NCBI GenBank assembly: GCA_040901765.1 | Contig: JBBDYG010000062.1 | Coordinates: 1-28,276, forward strand | Reading direction: 5' to 3' | From: JBBDYG01 sp040901765 | GTDB lineage: Bacteria > Planctomycetota > Planctomycetia > Pirellulales > Lacipirellulaceae | Length of the DNA: 28,276 bases | Shown: piece by piece, positions 16,989 through 24,734 of the stretch | Position numbering within the stretch: the first letter of the stretch is position 1 | How the letters are laid out: every line of letters starts with the position of its first letter | Notes under the pieces: generated by a model | Databases searched by the model: none | What the model saw: only the letters and a program-made list of their open reading frames with translations | Told to the model about the DNA's origin: nothing | Made by a program: the position numbers and the translations under genes

Positions 16989-18742
16989 TCGATGGGCGTT
17001 GACTGTACGTGCTTGTCGAGATCCATCGATACATTCTCGATCAACATTCCCGCCGAATCGGTCGTTTCCGCCGTCGAACGAATTCGCAAATAGCTGATGC
17101 CCTTATTAGCGGTATTGAGCATCGGGAGCGTGACCACCTTCTCGCCGCCTGCCGACACTTCACATTGCCGTTTCGCCAGATCCCAGCGAAATTCCAGCAC
17201 GATCGATCTGCCGAAATCGAGCGGCCCGTGGTTTAACAACTTCCCACCGGAATCAATCGGCAGGCCGAAGATGGCGAATCGCTCGCCATTGTAGTCCCCC
17301 GGATTGTAAAACCTGTCGCACAGCGCGAGATTTGCGCCGCCAAATCCCTCCGGGAGCATCAACCGCAACTTAAGATTTCCTTGAATCGCGACGGGGAAAT
17401 TCCAAACCGCGCCATCGCCCGGTTTGTCTTGCGGCCTGCGGAGGTGCAGTACATGCGCGCCCTCTTTCGAGGGGTGGTCAATCACTTCCGGTCCAAGAAC
17501 CCGATCTCGAAATACGGGCGATTCCGGTTCGCCAAATTCCGTAAACGCACACCAGCCATCCAGTCCATTCGAGAAATCATCCTCGTGGTGCGTGGCAAGG
17601 AGCCAAGCGGGATCAAAAATTAGAATCGCGCGACGCTTTTCTCCCTGGCCCGTACAAAGCACGACTTTGCCCTGGTCATTCATGACTCCAGTCGAATACG
17701 CCGTGCCGCGATCGCCCCGGTGCGGAGGCGACTCGTTACGTAGTGGGTCGCGGTAGATTTCGCGGCATCCCCGCCAGGTTGCGCCGTTATCCTCGGAAAT
17801 CGCCGCATGTAGTGCATCTCGCCCGCCGGCCACGGGCTTTCCGTTCACCCGAGGCGGGTTTTGACCATTATGCCACAGGACAATGATTCGTCCGTCGGAC
17901 ACGCGTACGACCTCGGCTGGCGAGTCGGAAGAGATAAAGTCGGAAGGCACGGCATCGCTCCAATTGGCGCCGCCGTCGTGGGAGTGCGACTCGTACATGA
18001 AACCAGTTTGCGTCCGCATCAACATCCAAACGTGATCATCCTCCAACTCAACAACGTTGGGTTCGCAAGCGCCATAGTTGGAGCCGTTAAAGCCGTCGTA
18101 GCAGGGGGCAACGAGGCGCGACGGCGACATCTGCCATGTTTCCCCGTTGTCGTCGGAGTACATTGCCGAAACTTCATGAGCACCGGTGGGGAGGCCAGCT
18201 TTACGCCCTGCGAGCCACATGCCCACGGGCAGCACGATGCGGCCGCTCCTGAGCTGCGTCACGCCGCGCATCGCCCCAACGACACCTTCAAATATTCGGC
18301 GGCCCGAGGTCCAAGCGGCTCGTCCGCCGGTCGTCTTCCAGTGCCAAACGTCTAGGAACAAATCGATTCCATGCCGGCGGCCATCGCCGCGCCGAACGAG
18401 AACAAATGCATGGAGCTCACCATCCTGCGCGAGCATGGCCTGCATGCACCATACAGCCTGTCCCGGCATCTTAACTTCGAATTGACTATCGCCCCAGCTT
18501 AACCCTCCGTCCGTAGAAGTTATCGATCGCATCTCGCTTCCCGACGGCTGCAGCGTGTAGAAAAGTCGCAACGAGCCATCCGGCAATTTGACAATGAGTG
18601 CTTCGTTCTCAGGTGACTCCTGAATGAACACCGGCGCCATGATATCGGACATCGCGACTGAACTATCTCCACATGCGACCCGCCACATGTTGAGCGAGAT
18701 GAGCACAGCGACTGTCGCCCAAGTCAATCGTACCAGTCTCAT
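16985..18742 (-). CDS. Sialidase-like BNR-repeat protein (exo-alpha-sialidase family) with C-terminal sandwich domain
   Basis: This 585-residue exported protein has a six-bladed-propeller sialidase look. Four Asp-boxes (SxDxGxxW) are visible: STDGGLSW, SDDNGETW, SHDGGANW and SEDNGATW, near residues 76, 196, 254 and 316. RTQTGFMYES and CEPNVVEL sit where the family places binding-site arginine and acidic residues. From about residue 390 (DDFSNGLDGW) a LamG-like sandwich follows, perhaps for glycan binding. Start ATG 18742 is chosen for its signal peptide (MRLVRLTWATVAVLISL) with a GAGAGCGAAG sequence upstream; a start at 18805 is possible. The stop overlaps the next gene as ATGA. Many planctomycete members of this family are annotated as sialidases without proof; other glycan substrates are possible. 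Confidence 0.75.
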   Translation of the reverse strand: MRLVRLTWATVAVLISLNMWRVACGDSSVAMSDIMAPVFIQESPENEALIVKLPDGSLRLFYTLQPSGSEMRSITSTDGGLSWGDSQFEVKMPGQAVWCMQAMLAQDGELHAFVLVRRGDGRRHGIDLFLDVWHWKTTGGRAAWTSGRRIFEGVVGAMRGVTQLRSGRIVLPVGMWLAGRKAGLPTGAHEVSAMYSDDNGETWQMSPSRLVAPCYDGFNGSNYGACEPNVVELEDDHVWMLMRTQTGFMYESHSHDGGANWSDAVPSDFISSDSPAEVVRVSDGRIIVLWHNGQNPPRVNGKPVAGGRDALHAAISEDNGATWRGCREIYRDPLRNESPPHRGDRGTAYSTGVMNDQGKVVLCTGQGEKRRAILIFDPAWLLATHHEDDFSNGLDGWCAFTEFGEPESPVFRDRVLGPEVIDHPSKEGAHVLHLRRPQDKPGDGAVWNFPVAIQGNLKLRLMLPEGFGGANLALCDRFYNPGDYNGERFAIFGLPIDSGGKLLNHGPLDFGRSIVLEFRWDLAKRQCEVSAGGEKVVTLPMLNTANKGISYLRIRSTAETTDSAGMLIENVSMDLDKHVQSTPIE

Positions 18743-18823
18743 GTTGCTTCGCTCTCGTTCCGTAGGATAGACGCCAAGCGCCGAGTTCAGTTCGCCGTGC
18801 CGCATCGCAAGGCAAGCTGAGAT

Positions 18824-19897
18824 TTAGTCTGCGAGGGCGTACAGTTCGTTGGTGACGGATACGTCGCTTGCTCGCGAATAGTGATCGGTTGACAGCAAGT
18901 TGCTGACGGTATCGCGCGGCAGGGTTACGTGATTTCCAGAAGAGAGTGCATCCTGGATTTCCTTCACTTGGGCCTCTTTCAAAGCCGCGGTGTTACGGCT
19001 TTGCCGGCCATGTTCCGCAGGGGGCGTAAATGTTGCGTCGGCGAGAATTGAGGTGGGTTGCTCCAGGATGCAGCGCACGGCGTCAAAGCTGTGGTAATCG
19101 AAATGGGCCCACTGAAAGTCCTCGAATGCGGGCACAGCCCCGACGCGCATTTTATCGGGATCCAATAGGAACACCGGCCCAGTTTCCACGCGAAAGCCAT
19201 CCGTCTTTTGTGAATAGTCCGCCCATTTGACCGGATACTCCACCGCGAATTGACGTGCGCCATCGGCACTGGTGAACACTGTTTTCGCAGCTATTCGCCG
19301 CCAGGCCGCGAGCGCGTCGCGGATGTCGGCGGCCGTTCGCAGTGGTTCCGCCGACACTCGCTGAAGTCGCCAGTTGGCCTCGCCGAAATGCTTATGTTCG
19401 AGCACCGTTGGATTGTTGAGATAGGCTGAACTGTGAGAACGCTTCGTAAATACGTGGGTCTTTGAAAAAATAATCCAGTAATCGTAGCCGGGCGCCATCT
19501 GACCGGTGCCCGGATCGGGCGTGAGACCGGTCTTGGCCATCACGCCGAGCACGTACTCGTTCGACTCCCCCGACATGAGGTCCGTGAGACAGCCGCGGCA
19601 CTCCATCTGCACACGGACCCAGATGCCTGAATCTGTCGGCGAGCAATAGAGAAACGAGTTCGGAAAATCGATCGCTTCAGTCGAATCGCCGCCCTCGCCC
19701 AGCTCTTCGGCACTCGCCTGCGGCGCGTGCAACAATAATGCCCCAGCAAATGCCCCAGCGCCCGACGCCGCTATGAATGACCGCCGCGTGCAACCCAACG
19801 AACTGTCGTTCGCTGTGGAAGTCGCTTCAGATGGCTTGAAGCCGCGGCGGCCACTTCTGATTGCAAAACGGCTGGAGTCGACGACACGAATCGGCAT
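18824..19897 (-). CDS. Tat-exported protein of unknown function
   Basis: This 357-residue protein carries a twin-arginine signal at residues 37-63 (CTRRSFIAASGAGAFAGALL, then ending near ASAEE), preceded by an unusually long 36-residue basic n-region. Export in folded form suggests a cofactor or a folded partner. The mature part is soluble, with MECRGCLTDL (a CxxC pair), GYDYWIIFSKTHVF, WAHFDYHSFDAVRC and a C-terminal helical, charged section. I recognise no family. The ATG overlaps the upstream stop as TGATG, so it is translated together with the PEP-CTERM beta-helix protein and lies 81 bp before the sialidase start. It may help processing, anchoring or redox modification of the exported proteins; this is inference from position. 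Confidence 0.6.
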   Translation of the reverse strand: MPIRVVDSSRFAIRSGRRGFKPSEATSTANDSSLGCTRRSFIAASGAGAFAGALLLHAPQASAEELGEGGDSTEAIDFPNSFLYCSPTDSGIWVRVQMECRGCLTDLMSGESNEYVLGVMAKTGLTPDPGTGQMAPGYDYWIIFSKTHVFTKRSHSSAYLNNPTVLEHKHFGEANWRLQRVSAEPLRTAADIRDALAAWRRIAAKTVFTSADGARQFAVEYPVKWADYSQKTDGFRVETGPVFLLDPDKMRVGAVPAFEDFQWAHFDYHSFDAVRCILEQPTSILADATFTPPAEHGRQSRNTAALKEAQVKEIQDALSSGNHVTLPRDTVSNLLSTDHYSRASDVSVTNELYALAD

Positions 19898-21885
19898 CAG
19901 CGGGCACCCCGACGTCGCGCTAGCAGCGCGGCAAACGCCAGACTTAGAGCGAGCACCGCACTCGAAGGCTCGGGAACGGCGGCCTGTCCGGAAGCCGCAA
20001 GGTCATCGAGCATCACGTAGAGGCCATCGCTCTGGTACTGTACGCCCAGAGCACCCCCGCCCACAAACGACACCAACGTATCTCCACTGTTGCCCAACAC
20101 TCCGCCCCAGCCGATGAGCTTCAATAATTGAGGCGTCGGCGCTACGTACTCCGAAACATCGATTGTGACGTTTCCGCCATGCGTGAATACGCCGGTGATG
20201 TCCAGCAGGTCATGCTTCTCGCCCGGCGTCAAAGAGGCCGACAGGTCGTCCAACTCCAACATGATATTGAGGCCCGTGTTGTCCCAGTCGCCCGTGACGT
20301 TGATTACTCCCGGCGAAACGCCCACGTCGACCTGGCCGCCCGCGCTGCCGCTCACATTGCCCACGATATCGCCGTCGCCGGAGAGAACTCCATTGGAGCT
20401 AAGCGATAAACCATTCGCAAAGGTGTGCGTGCCGCGAACGCCGGCGCTGCCCTGGCCGAAGTTCATCTTCCATACGTTGTAGTCACCTTGGTCGACCGTA
20501 CCGCTGCCGTCGCCGTCGGCAACCAGATCCTCGCCGGTTTGGTTCAGCGAGTCGCGCCACACCGTGTAGTCCGCCGCGTCTACCGAGCCGCCTTGGTTAT
20601 AATCGCCTGCCGCCGCGGCGCCGGTGCCGAGCTTCATATGATAGGTGGCCGAGTCGCTGCCACCATCGCCTACGACGAACGCCGAGCCGTTATTGATGCT
20701 GGCGTTCACGCTGCTCACGGTCCCGCTATTGAACGTGAAGGTCGACGCAGCTCCGTTTTCGGCGATGATGCCGCCCGCTTCGAAAATCTCATCTCCAGCG
20801 TTGAAGTATTGAAATAAATCGACCGTGCCGTTGGTAACGCTCACATTGCCGTCGATGATTTCAAGCCCCGTGCCAGCCAGGCTTCCGTTGTCGATCACCA
20901 CTTGGTTCCCGCTGCTGGTGGCCTCCACGCCAAGCACGAAATAGTTCGTGCCGTCGACGACGGCGCCCTCTTCGATCGTAAGCAGGTTATTGCTAGCCCG
21001 CCAGCCGATGTAGGTCGGCGTACCGTCGTTGCCGTTGACGCCAACCAGTGAGAGCGTTGTCCCCTCGCCCGAAACGAGCAACGTGTTGTCCGGCGCGCCA
21101 GCCGTGATCGCCATGTAGACGTTGGACGCCGAGCCGGTGGCGCCGTTAAGGAACTCGGCGCGATTGTCGGTCGCGTTGGGGCCAAACTCACTTCCGGTAT
21201 GCCCGATGCCAAGATAATTGCCGCCAATGAATTCCGTCCCTTCCCCATCGATTGTGAGCGTATTGTCGCTCGAACCGACCAAGCCGATAATCGTTTGGCC
21301 ATCGGCCGACATGGTTGCTCCGTTATGGACGAGCATCGTGGTTCCACTGCCCTGAAGCCCGATGTTATATCCGCCGCTGCCGCGCGTGGTATGAAAATGG
21401 GTACCGCTGCCGGTCACTTCAAAGAGAGGATTCGGGCCCGATTCCTCAGTGCCTAGCAAGAGCTGCTCCGCCTGGATTTCGCCGCCAATATGCTGGATTT
21501 TTGGAAAGCCGGGCGCGCTGGCCGCACCTACCAGCATGAAACCGCTCATCGTCCACTTATGCTCGCCGACGTCAAAGGCGATCGTTCCGGCGGTATTCTG
21601 GACGAACGTTCGGAAGTTAGTTACGTCGGCGTCAAAAGTGATTGTTCCGTCGACATTCGTCGCGTCATTGAAAATTCCCAGGTCGAGCTCGCCGGGCGCG
21701 CCAAGCGACCAGTTCGCGTCGTCGTTGAATAAGCCGCCCGTCGATGGACCGCTATAAACGGTCGTGATCGCCATGGCCGGTTGCGAGGCCAGCATCGCCA
21801 TTGCCGCCGACGCCAATAGGCAACGCCGAGAACCCGCCAGCACTGCGCCAACGCTACTCACTCGATTGCTGTTGTTCGTTTGCAT
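19897..21885 (-). CDS. PEP-CTERM beta-helix protein with internal dockerin-like insertion (paralog 1)
   Basis: A 662-residue exported protein. ATG 21885 is chosen because GGAGG lies five bases upstream; TTG 21897 is the only longer option. The signal peptide is LLASAAMAMLASQPAMA, followed by TTVYSGPSTGGLFNDDANW. Repeats such as DNTLTIDGEGTEFIGGNYLG, DNTLLVSGEGTTLSLVG and SNNLLTIEEGAVVDGTNYF are T5SS/PEP-CTERM-associated units, predicted beta-helix. At about residues 427-478 a full dockerin-like pair interrupts the segment that is continuous in both paralogs (MKL... to THTFANGLSLSSNG). The C-terminus AVPEPSSAVLALSLAFAALLARRRGAR is a classic PEP-CTERM with basic tail. The TGATG overlap couples it to the Tat protein. 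Surface scaffold or adhesin is the likely role. Confidence 0.8.
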   Translation of the reverse strand: MQTNNSNRVSSVGAVLAGSRRCLLASAAMAMLASQPAMAITTVYSGPSTGGLFNDDANWSLGAPGELDLGIFNDATNVDGTITFDADVTNFRTFVQNTAGTIAFDVGEHKWTMSGFMLVGAASAPGFPKIQHIGGEIQAEQLLLGTEESGPNPLFEVTGSGTHFHTTRGSGGYNIGLQGSGTTMLVHNGATMSADGQTIIGLVGSSDNTLTIDGEGTEFIGGNYLGIGHTGSEFGPNATDNRAEFLNGATGSASNVYMAITAGAPDNTLLVSGEGTTLSLVGVNGNDGTPTYIGWRASNNLLTIEEGAVVDGTNYFVLGVEATSSGNQVVIDNGSLAGTGLEIIDGNVSVTNGTVDLFQYFNAGDEIFEAGGIIAENGAASTFTFNSGTVSSVNASINNGSAFVVGDGGSDSATYHMKLGTGAAAAGDYNQGGSVDAADYTVWRDSLNQTGEDLVADGDGSGTVDQGDYNVWKMNFGQGSAGVRGTHTFANGLSLSSNGVLSGDGDIVGNVSGSAGGQVDVGVSPGVINVTGDWDNTGLNIMLELDDLSASLTPGEKHDLLDITGVFTHGGNVTIDVSEYVAPTPQLLKLIGWGGVLGNSGDTLVSFVGGGALGVQYQSDGLYVMLDDLAASGQAAVPEPSSAVLALSLAFAALLARRRGAR
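20452..20607 (-). other. Dockerin-like module inserted within the beta-helix coding sequence
   Basis: These 52 codons encode GDYNQGGSVDAADYTVWRD and DGDGSGTVDQGDYNVWK, two EF-hand-like halves with the Asp/Asn ligand spacing. The flanks MKLGTGAAAA and GVRGTHTFANG meet directly in the other two paralogs (MKLNPQTGSNGTHRFADG and MKKIGDGNNGTHTFADG), so the module is an in-frame insertion here. Confidence 0.8.
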
Positions 21886-21968
21886 GACTACCTCCAAACC
21901 CCAAGTTGTGAATGGGCACTCAGATCTCTATCCGCACATCGGAACATTACATCCCGCTCACTCTACCG

Positions 21969-22448
21969 TCATTCCGTCAAAAGAAAATCATGTTCGACAG
22001 AATCGCTGCCGGACTCGATGGTTATTGTAAGCTCTGAATCGCGGTTGTACTTGTCCGGGAGAAGCTGCTTCACCGCCGGGGCGCCAGCAACTCGCGGGGC
22101 GTTACGATACTCTTCTGGGTCGAACATCCTGATCTCGACCCGAAAATTGCCTATCGGCACTCCGCCGGACTTGTCCGTTTCGTAGGCGCCGTCGCGGATG
22201 TTTTCGACGGTGATCGGGGCGCGGGTGGGCTCGACGGGAATAAAGCGAATCTGGCCGACCTCGATCGGTTGACCGTCATAGCTTGCTTTTCCCGAGACAT
22301 GCACTCTTTCCAGGCCGGATCGGTAGCCGCAGCCCAGCGACAACAAAATCGACAGCAATAAACCAATGTGCTCGGCGGAAAACGCTGACGTTTGGCAGCG
22401 GCCAATCCCCCGAAAAGCCAATGAATTGGACACTTGATGCACCATCAT
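21969..22448 (-). CDS. Small lipoprotein, carboxypeptidase-regulatory/transthyretin-like
   Basis: A protein of about 159 residues with a hydrophobic stretch and lipobox (IGLLLSILLSLGCG), so lipid-anchored after the Cys. The mature part (RVHVSGKASYDGQPIEVGQI, FIPVEPTRAP, GGVPIGNFRVEIRMF) has the pattern of planctomycete proteins with a carboxypeptidase-regulatory-like beta-sandwich, which commonly follow DUF1559 genes as here. Function is unproven. Start ATG 22448 is a choice among TTG 22472, ATG 22448 and ATG 22445; none has a clear ribosome site. It lies less than 50 bp after the DUF1559 stop, so one transcript is likely. Confidence 0.7.
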   Translation of the reverse strand: MMVHQVSNSLAFRGIGRCQTSAFSAEHIGLLLSILLSLGCGYRSGLERVHVSGKASYDGQPIEVGQIRFIPVEPTRAPITVENIRDGAYETDKSGGVPIGNFRVEIRMFDPEEYRNAPRVAGAPAVKQLLPDKYNRDSELTITIESGSDSVEHDFLLTE

Positions 22449-22495
22449 TCGTCGATCATTCGCGCGACGCAAATATCAGGCGGTAATCGCACGTG

Positions 22496-23560
22496 TTAGT
22501 AATCGTTGGAGACTGTTTCGGCGCCCGCGCGGGTGGTCAGCGCAGCCAAAGTAGCGCTGTCAATGTCCTCGCTGAGGAACGAAGCATGTCCATCGCAGAA
22601 TACGAAATGACATCCCCCTGGATGAAAGCTGGCGAAGCTGCCTTCGTCGACGCTATTCCAGCGTTGTGGCTCAAACTTCGACGCCAAATTGATTCCGTTC
22701 GCCGTGTGGAGAACATTCCACGTTATCCAATAAAAGCCGAAGTTGTTCGAGGCTCCTAAGCTGCCAACAACTTCGCCAACCATAAGGGTTTTACTTGTGC
22801 CATCGGTTATTTTGGTAGTCGGCAGGTTGGAAACCTGGAACATCACTCCATCCGCGTCGGTTCGGCCCCACGCTTTCCCTGGATCGCAGGTCCAATCGCG
22901 ACTGTCGGCCACTCCCGCCATGTTGGTTTTTGCCAGATCTTCCTGGGGACCGCCCCCATTGAACATTCCACTACAACAAGCGACGAGTTCATAGCCCTTC
23001 ACGTCCGAGGGACAGAGAAAGGACTCAATCCTCGTTCCTCCCGCGGCGAAATTCGACTTCGGCACGTGCATCTGCGCCGGGGGTTTAAAAATGATCTGGT
23101 TGTAAAGCGTGTCCTCTTCGAGGTAGGGCAAGATGTACGCCGCCCACCCAAACCCCGTCGTTCCGGAGTGCAACATCGGATGACTACGCGGCAGTGAACA
23201 GGGAACTCCGACCGTAAAGTTTTCAAGTCCGCTGGGGAAACGCCCATGAGTACTGTGATGGTTGTGCAGCCCGACCCCAGCCTGCTTGAAGTTGTTCAAG
23301 CATTGCGACCGCCGAGCCGCTTCGCGGGCGGCCTGCACGGCCGGCAATAACAGCGCCACTAAGATGCCGATGATCGCGATGACTACCAACAGTTCAACGA
23401 GGGTGAAGCCGCTTCGCGTGGTCGTAGCTCCGCCATCCAGAAGGGGTCGCGCCCGGACGCCGGCGGCTGGAAAAGATTGCGGCGCACCGCATTTCAGCGC
23501 GCGGCGCAGTGGTCCCGACAGACCTTGATCTTTATCTGTCCGGCTAAAATTTTCGTGCAT
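22496..23560 (-). CDS. DUF1559 (pseudopilin-like) protein
   Basis: This 354-residue protein carries a prepilin-type N-methylation helix, GFTLVELLVVIAIIGILVAL, followed by LPAVQAAREAARRSQCLNN, the hallmark of the DUF1559 family greatly expanded in planctomycetes. The C-terminal signature is present as FHPGGCHFVFCDGHASFL. The family is thought to form type II secretion or surface pilin-like assemblies; its real role is unknown. Start ATG 23560 has AGGAG eight bases upstream. It leaves 50 residues before the cleavage-site glycine, much longer than the usual short leader; no in-frame ATG, GTG or TTG was seen in the stretch just before the motif. The paired lipoprotein follows. Confidence 0.9.
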   Translation of the reverse strand: MHENFSRTDKDQGLSGPLRRALKCGAPQSFPAAGVRARPLLDGGATTTRSGFTLVELLVVIAIIGILVALLLPAVQAAREAARRSQCLNNFKQAGVGLHNHHSTHGRFPSGLENFTVGVPCSLPRSHPMLHSGTTGFGWAAYILPYLEEDTLYNQIIFKPPAQMHVPKSNFAAGGTRIESFLCPSDVKGYELVACCSGMFNGGGPQEDLAKTNMAGVADSRDWTCDPGKAWGRTDADGVMFQVSNLPTTKITDGTSKTLMVGEVVGSLGASNNFGFYWITWNVLHTANGINLASKFEPQRWNSVDEGSFASFHPGGCHFVFCDGHASFLSEDIDSATLAALTTRAGAETVSNDY

Positions 23561-23640
23561 CGTTCGAACTCCTACCTTCGCGAATTCACTTCGCCTGAAA
23601 TCCCTTACCCAAACATGACCGAGACCTACCACTGTCTATT

Positions 23641-24585
23641 TTACCCCTGAACTGCTCTCGAAAAGCTTGCTCGTTGCCAATTGACGGTCGGATCCTCACC
23701 ACGAGCAACATGACCAAGGGCCTTCGTTATCGGATGGTCGGCCAACGCTTGACGCTGGTTTTCATTCAACAAACGAAATGGTTTGGGCGCGAACATCCCT
23801 GGCACGTCGCGATCGTTCATCAGCTCGCTGTAGGTGGGAAACACCCCGTATTCGTGAAGCAGCCCGAGCAAGCCGCTGAGATGCCGCTGGGCTTCGGCCG
23901 CGGCGATCCAATCGCCCGATTCCGCCGAGCGGGCAATCTCCCGGGTCCATTCCGGCGCCAGCGAGAACACCCCGTCAAGATGATTGACCACACCTTGCTC
24001 GCACAGAGTGTCGACCTGGTCTGCTTTGGCAACGATCACCCGAAACGAGTCATCGACGCTGCTGATCAGCTCGAGCGTGTCGTTCAAATCCCCGGAGCAC
24101 TTGATTCCCGCGATATTTTTGTGTTTCGACAGTTCGACGATCATGCTCACGTCGAGTCTCACGCCTGTCACCGAGGGCAGGTCGTAAAGAAATAAAGGAG
24201 CTTTGGAAATGTCGGCCAAGGCACGGTAGTAATCGAGCTGCTCCTCCGTACGGAAACGCACGAAGTATGGCGACAGCACAATGACCCCATCGACCGGAAG
24301 CGTATTGACGTATCGAATGCGGTCCGCCGTACGAGCGAAGCCGGCATCCCCCACTCCCGCCAGGAATTCTCCTTTGCCCTTGCAGAACTTCACCGCGTGC
24401 CGGAGCAGGCTGGCATAGGTTTCTTCTCGCAGCAATTGCAACAGACCCATCGTGCCCGCCACCAGCACACCGTCGATGCCCGCGTTCCATTGCGCATCGA
24501 GCAAGCATTGGAGCCCCTCGAGATGCAATGTTTCATCCGGGTTCAAAGGCGTTCCGACGGCGGATATCAAGTTTATTTTCGACAT
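23641..24585 (-). CDS. Dihydrodipicolinate synthase / N-acetylneuraminate lyase family aldolase
   Basis: This 314-residue TIM-barrel class I aldolase belongs to the DapA/NanA/KDG-aldolase superfamily and should form a Schiff base with a 2-keto acid. The Schiff-base Lys lies in NIAGIKCSGD (about 162) and the Tyr in LFLYDLPSVTG (about 134). The usual substrate-carboxylate motif G(T/S)TGE is GTMGL here, so substrate choice differs from classical members. Next to a sialidase-like protein and an SSS symporter, an N-acetylneuraminate or other 2-keto-3-deoxy sugar acid lyase is more likely than lysine biosynthesis. Start ATG 24585 is used; TTG 24597 is the alternative. The gene lies about 150 bp after the regulator and 80 bp before the DUF1559 gene. 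Confidence 0.8.
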   Translation of the reverse strand: MSKINLISAVGTPLNPDETLHLEGLQCLLDAQWNAGIDGVLVAGTMGLLQLLREETYASLLRHAVKFCKGKGEFLAGVGDAGFARTADRIRYVNTLPVDGVIVLSPYFVRFRTEEQLDYYRALADISKAPLFLYDLPSVTGVRLDVSMIVELSKHKNIAGIKCSGDLNDTLELISSVDDSFRVIVAKADQVDTLCEQGVVNHLDGVFSLAPEWTREIARSAESGDWIAAAEAQRHLSGLLGLLHEYGVFPTYSELMNDRDVPGMFAPKPFRLLNENQRQALADHPITKALGHVARGEDPTVNWQRASFSRAVQG

Positions 24586-24734
24586 GGCCACTGCCAATTA
24601 GGGAGAGTCTATTCAACTCAAAATGAAAGCGCGCCACAGAGATCACGCGAAGCGAATGAAATGCGGTCGATCATCCTGGATACTGCTGCCGGTGTGTTGC
24701 TGTTCTTGTGGCGGATTGTCATCGTTTTGAGCAA

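Noticed and set aside
16556..21897. Repeated motifs in the beta-helix genes as possible DNA-level repeats or CRISPR
   Set aside because: The periodicity is at protein level with diverged codons and variable unit length; there are no identical direct repeats with regular spacers.
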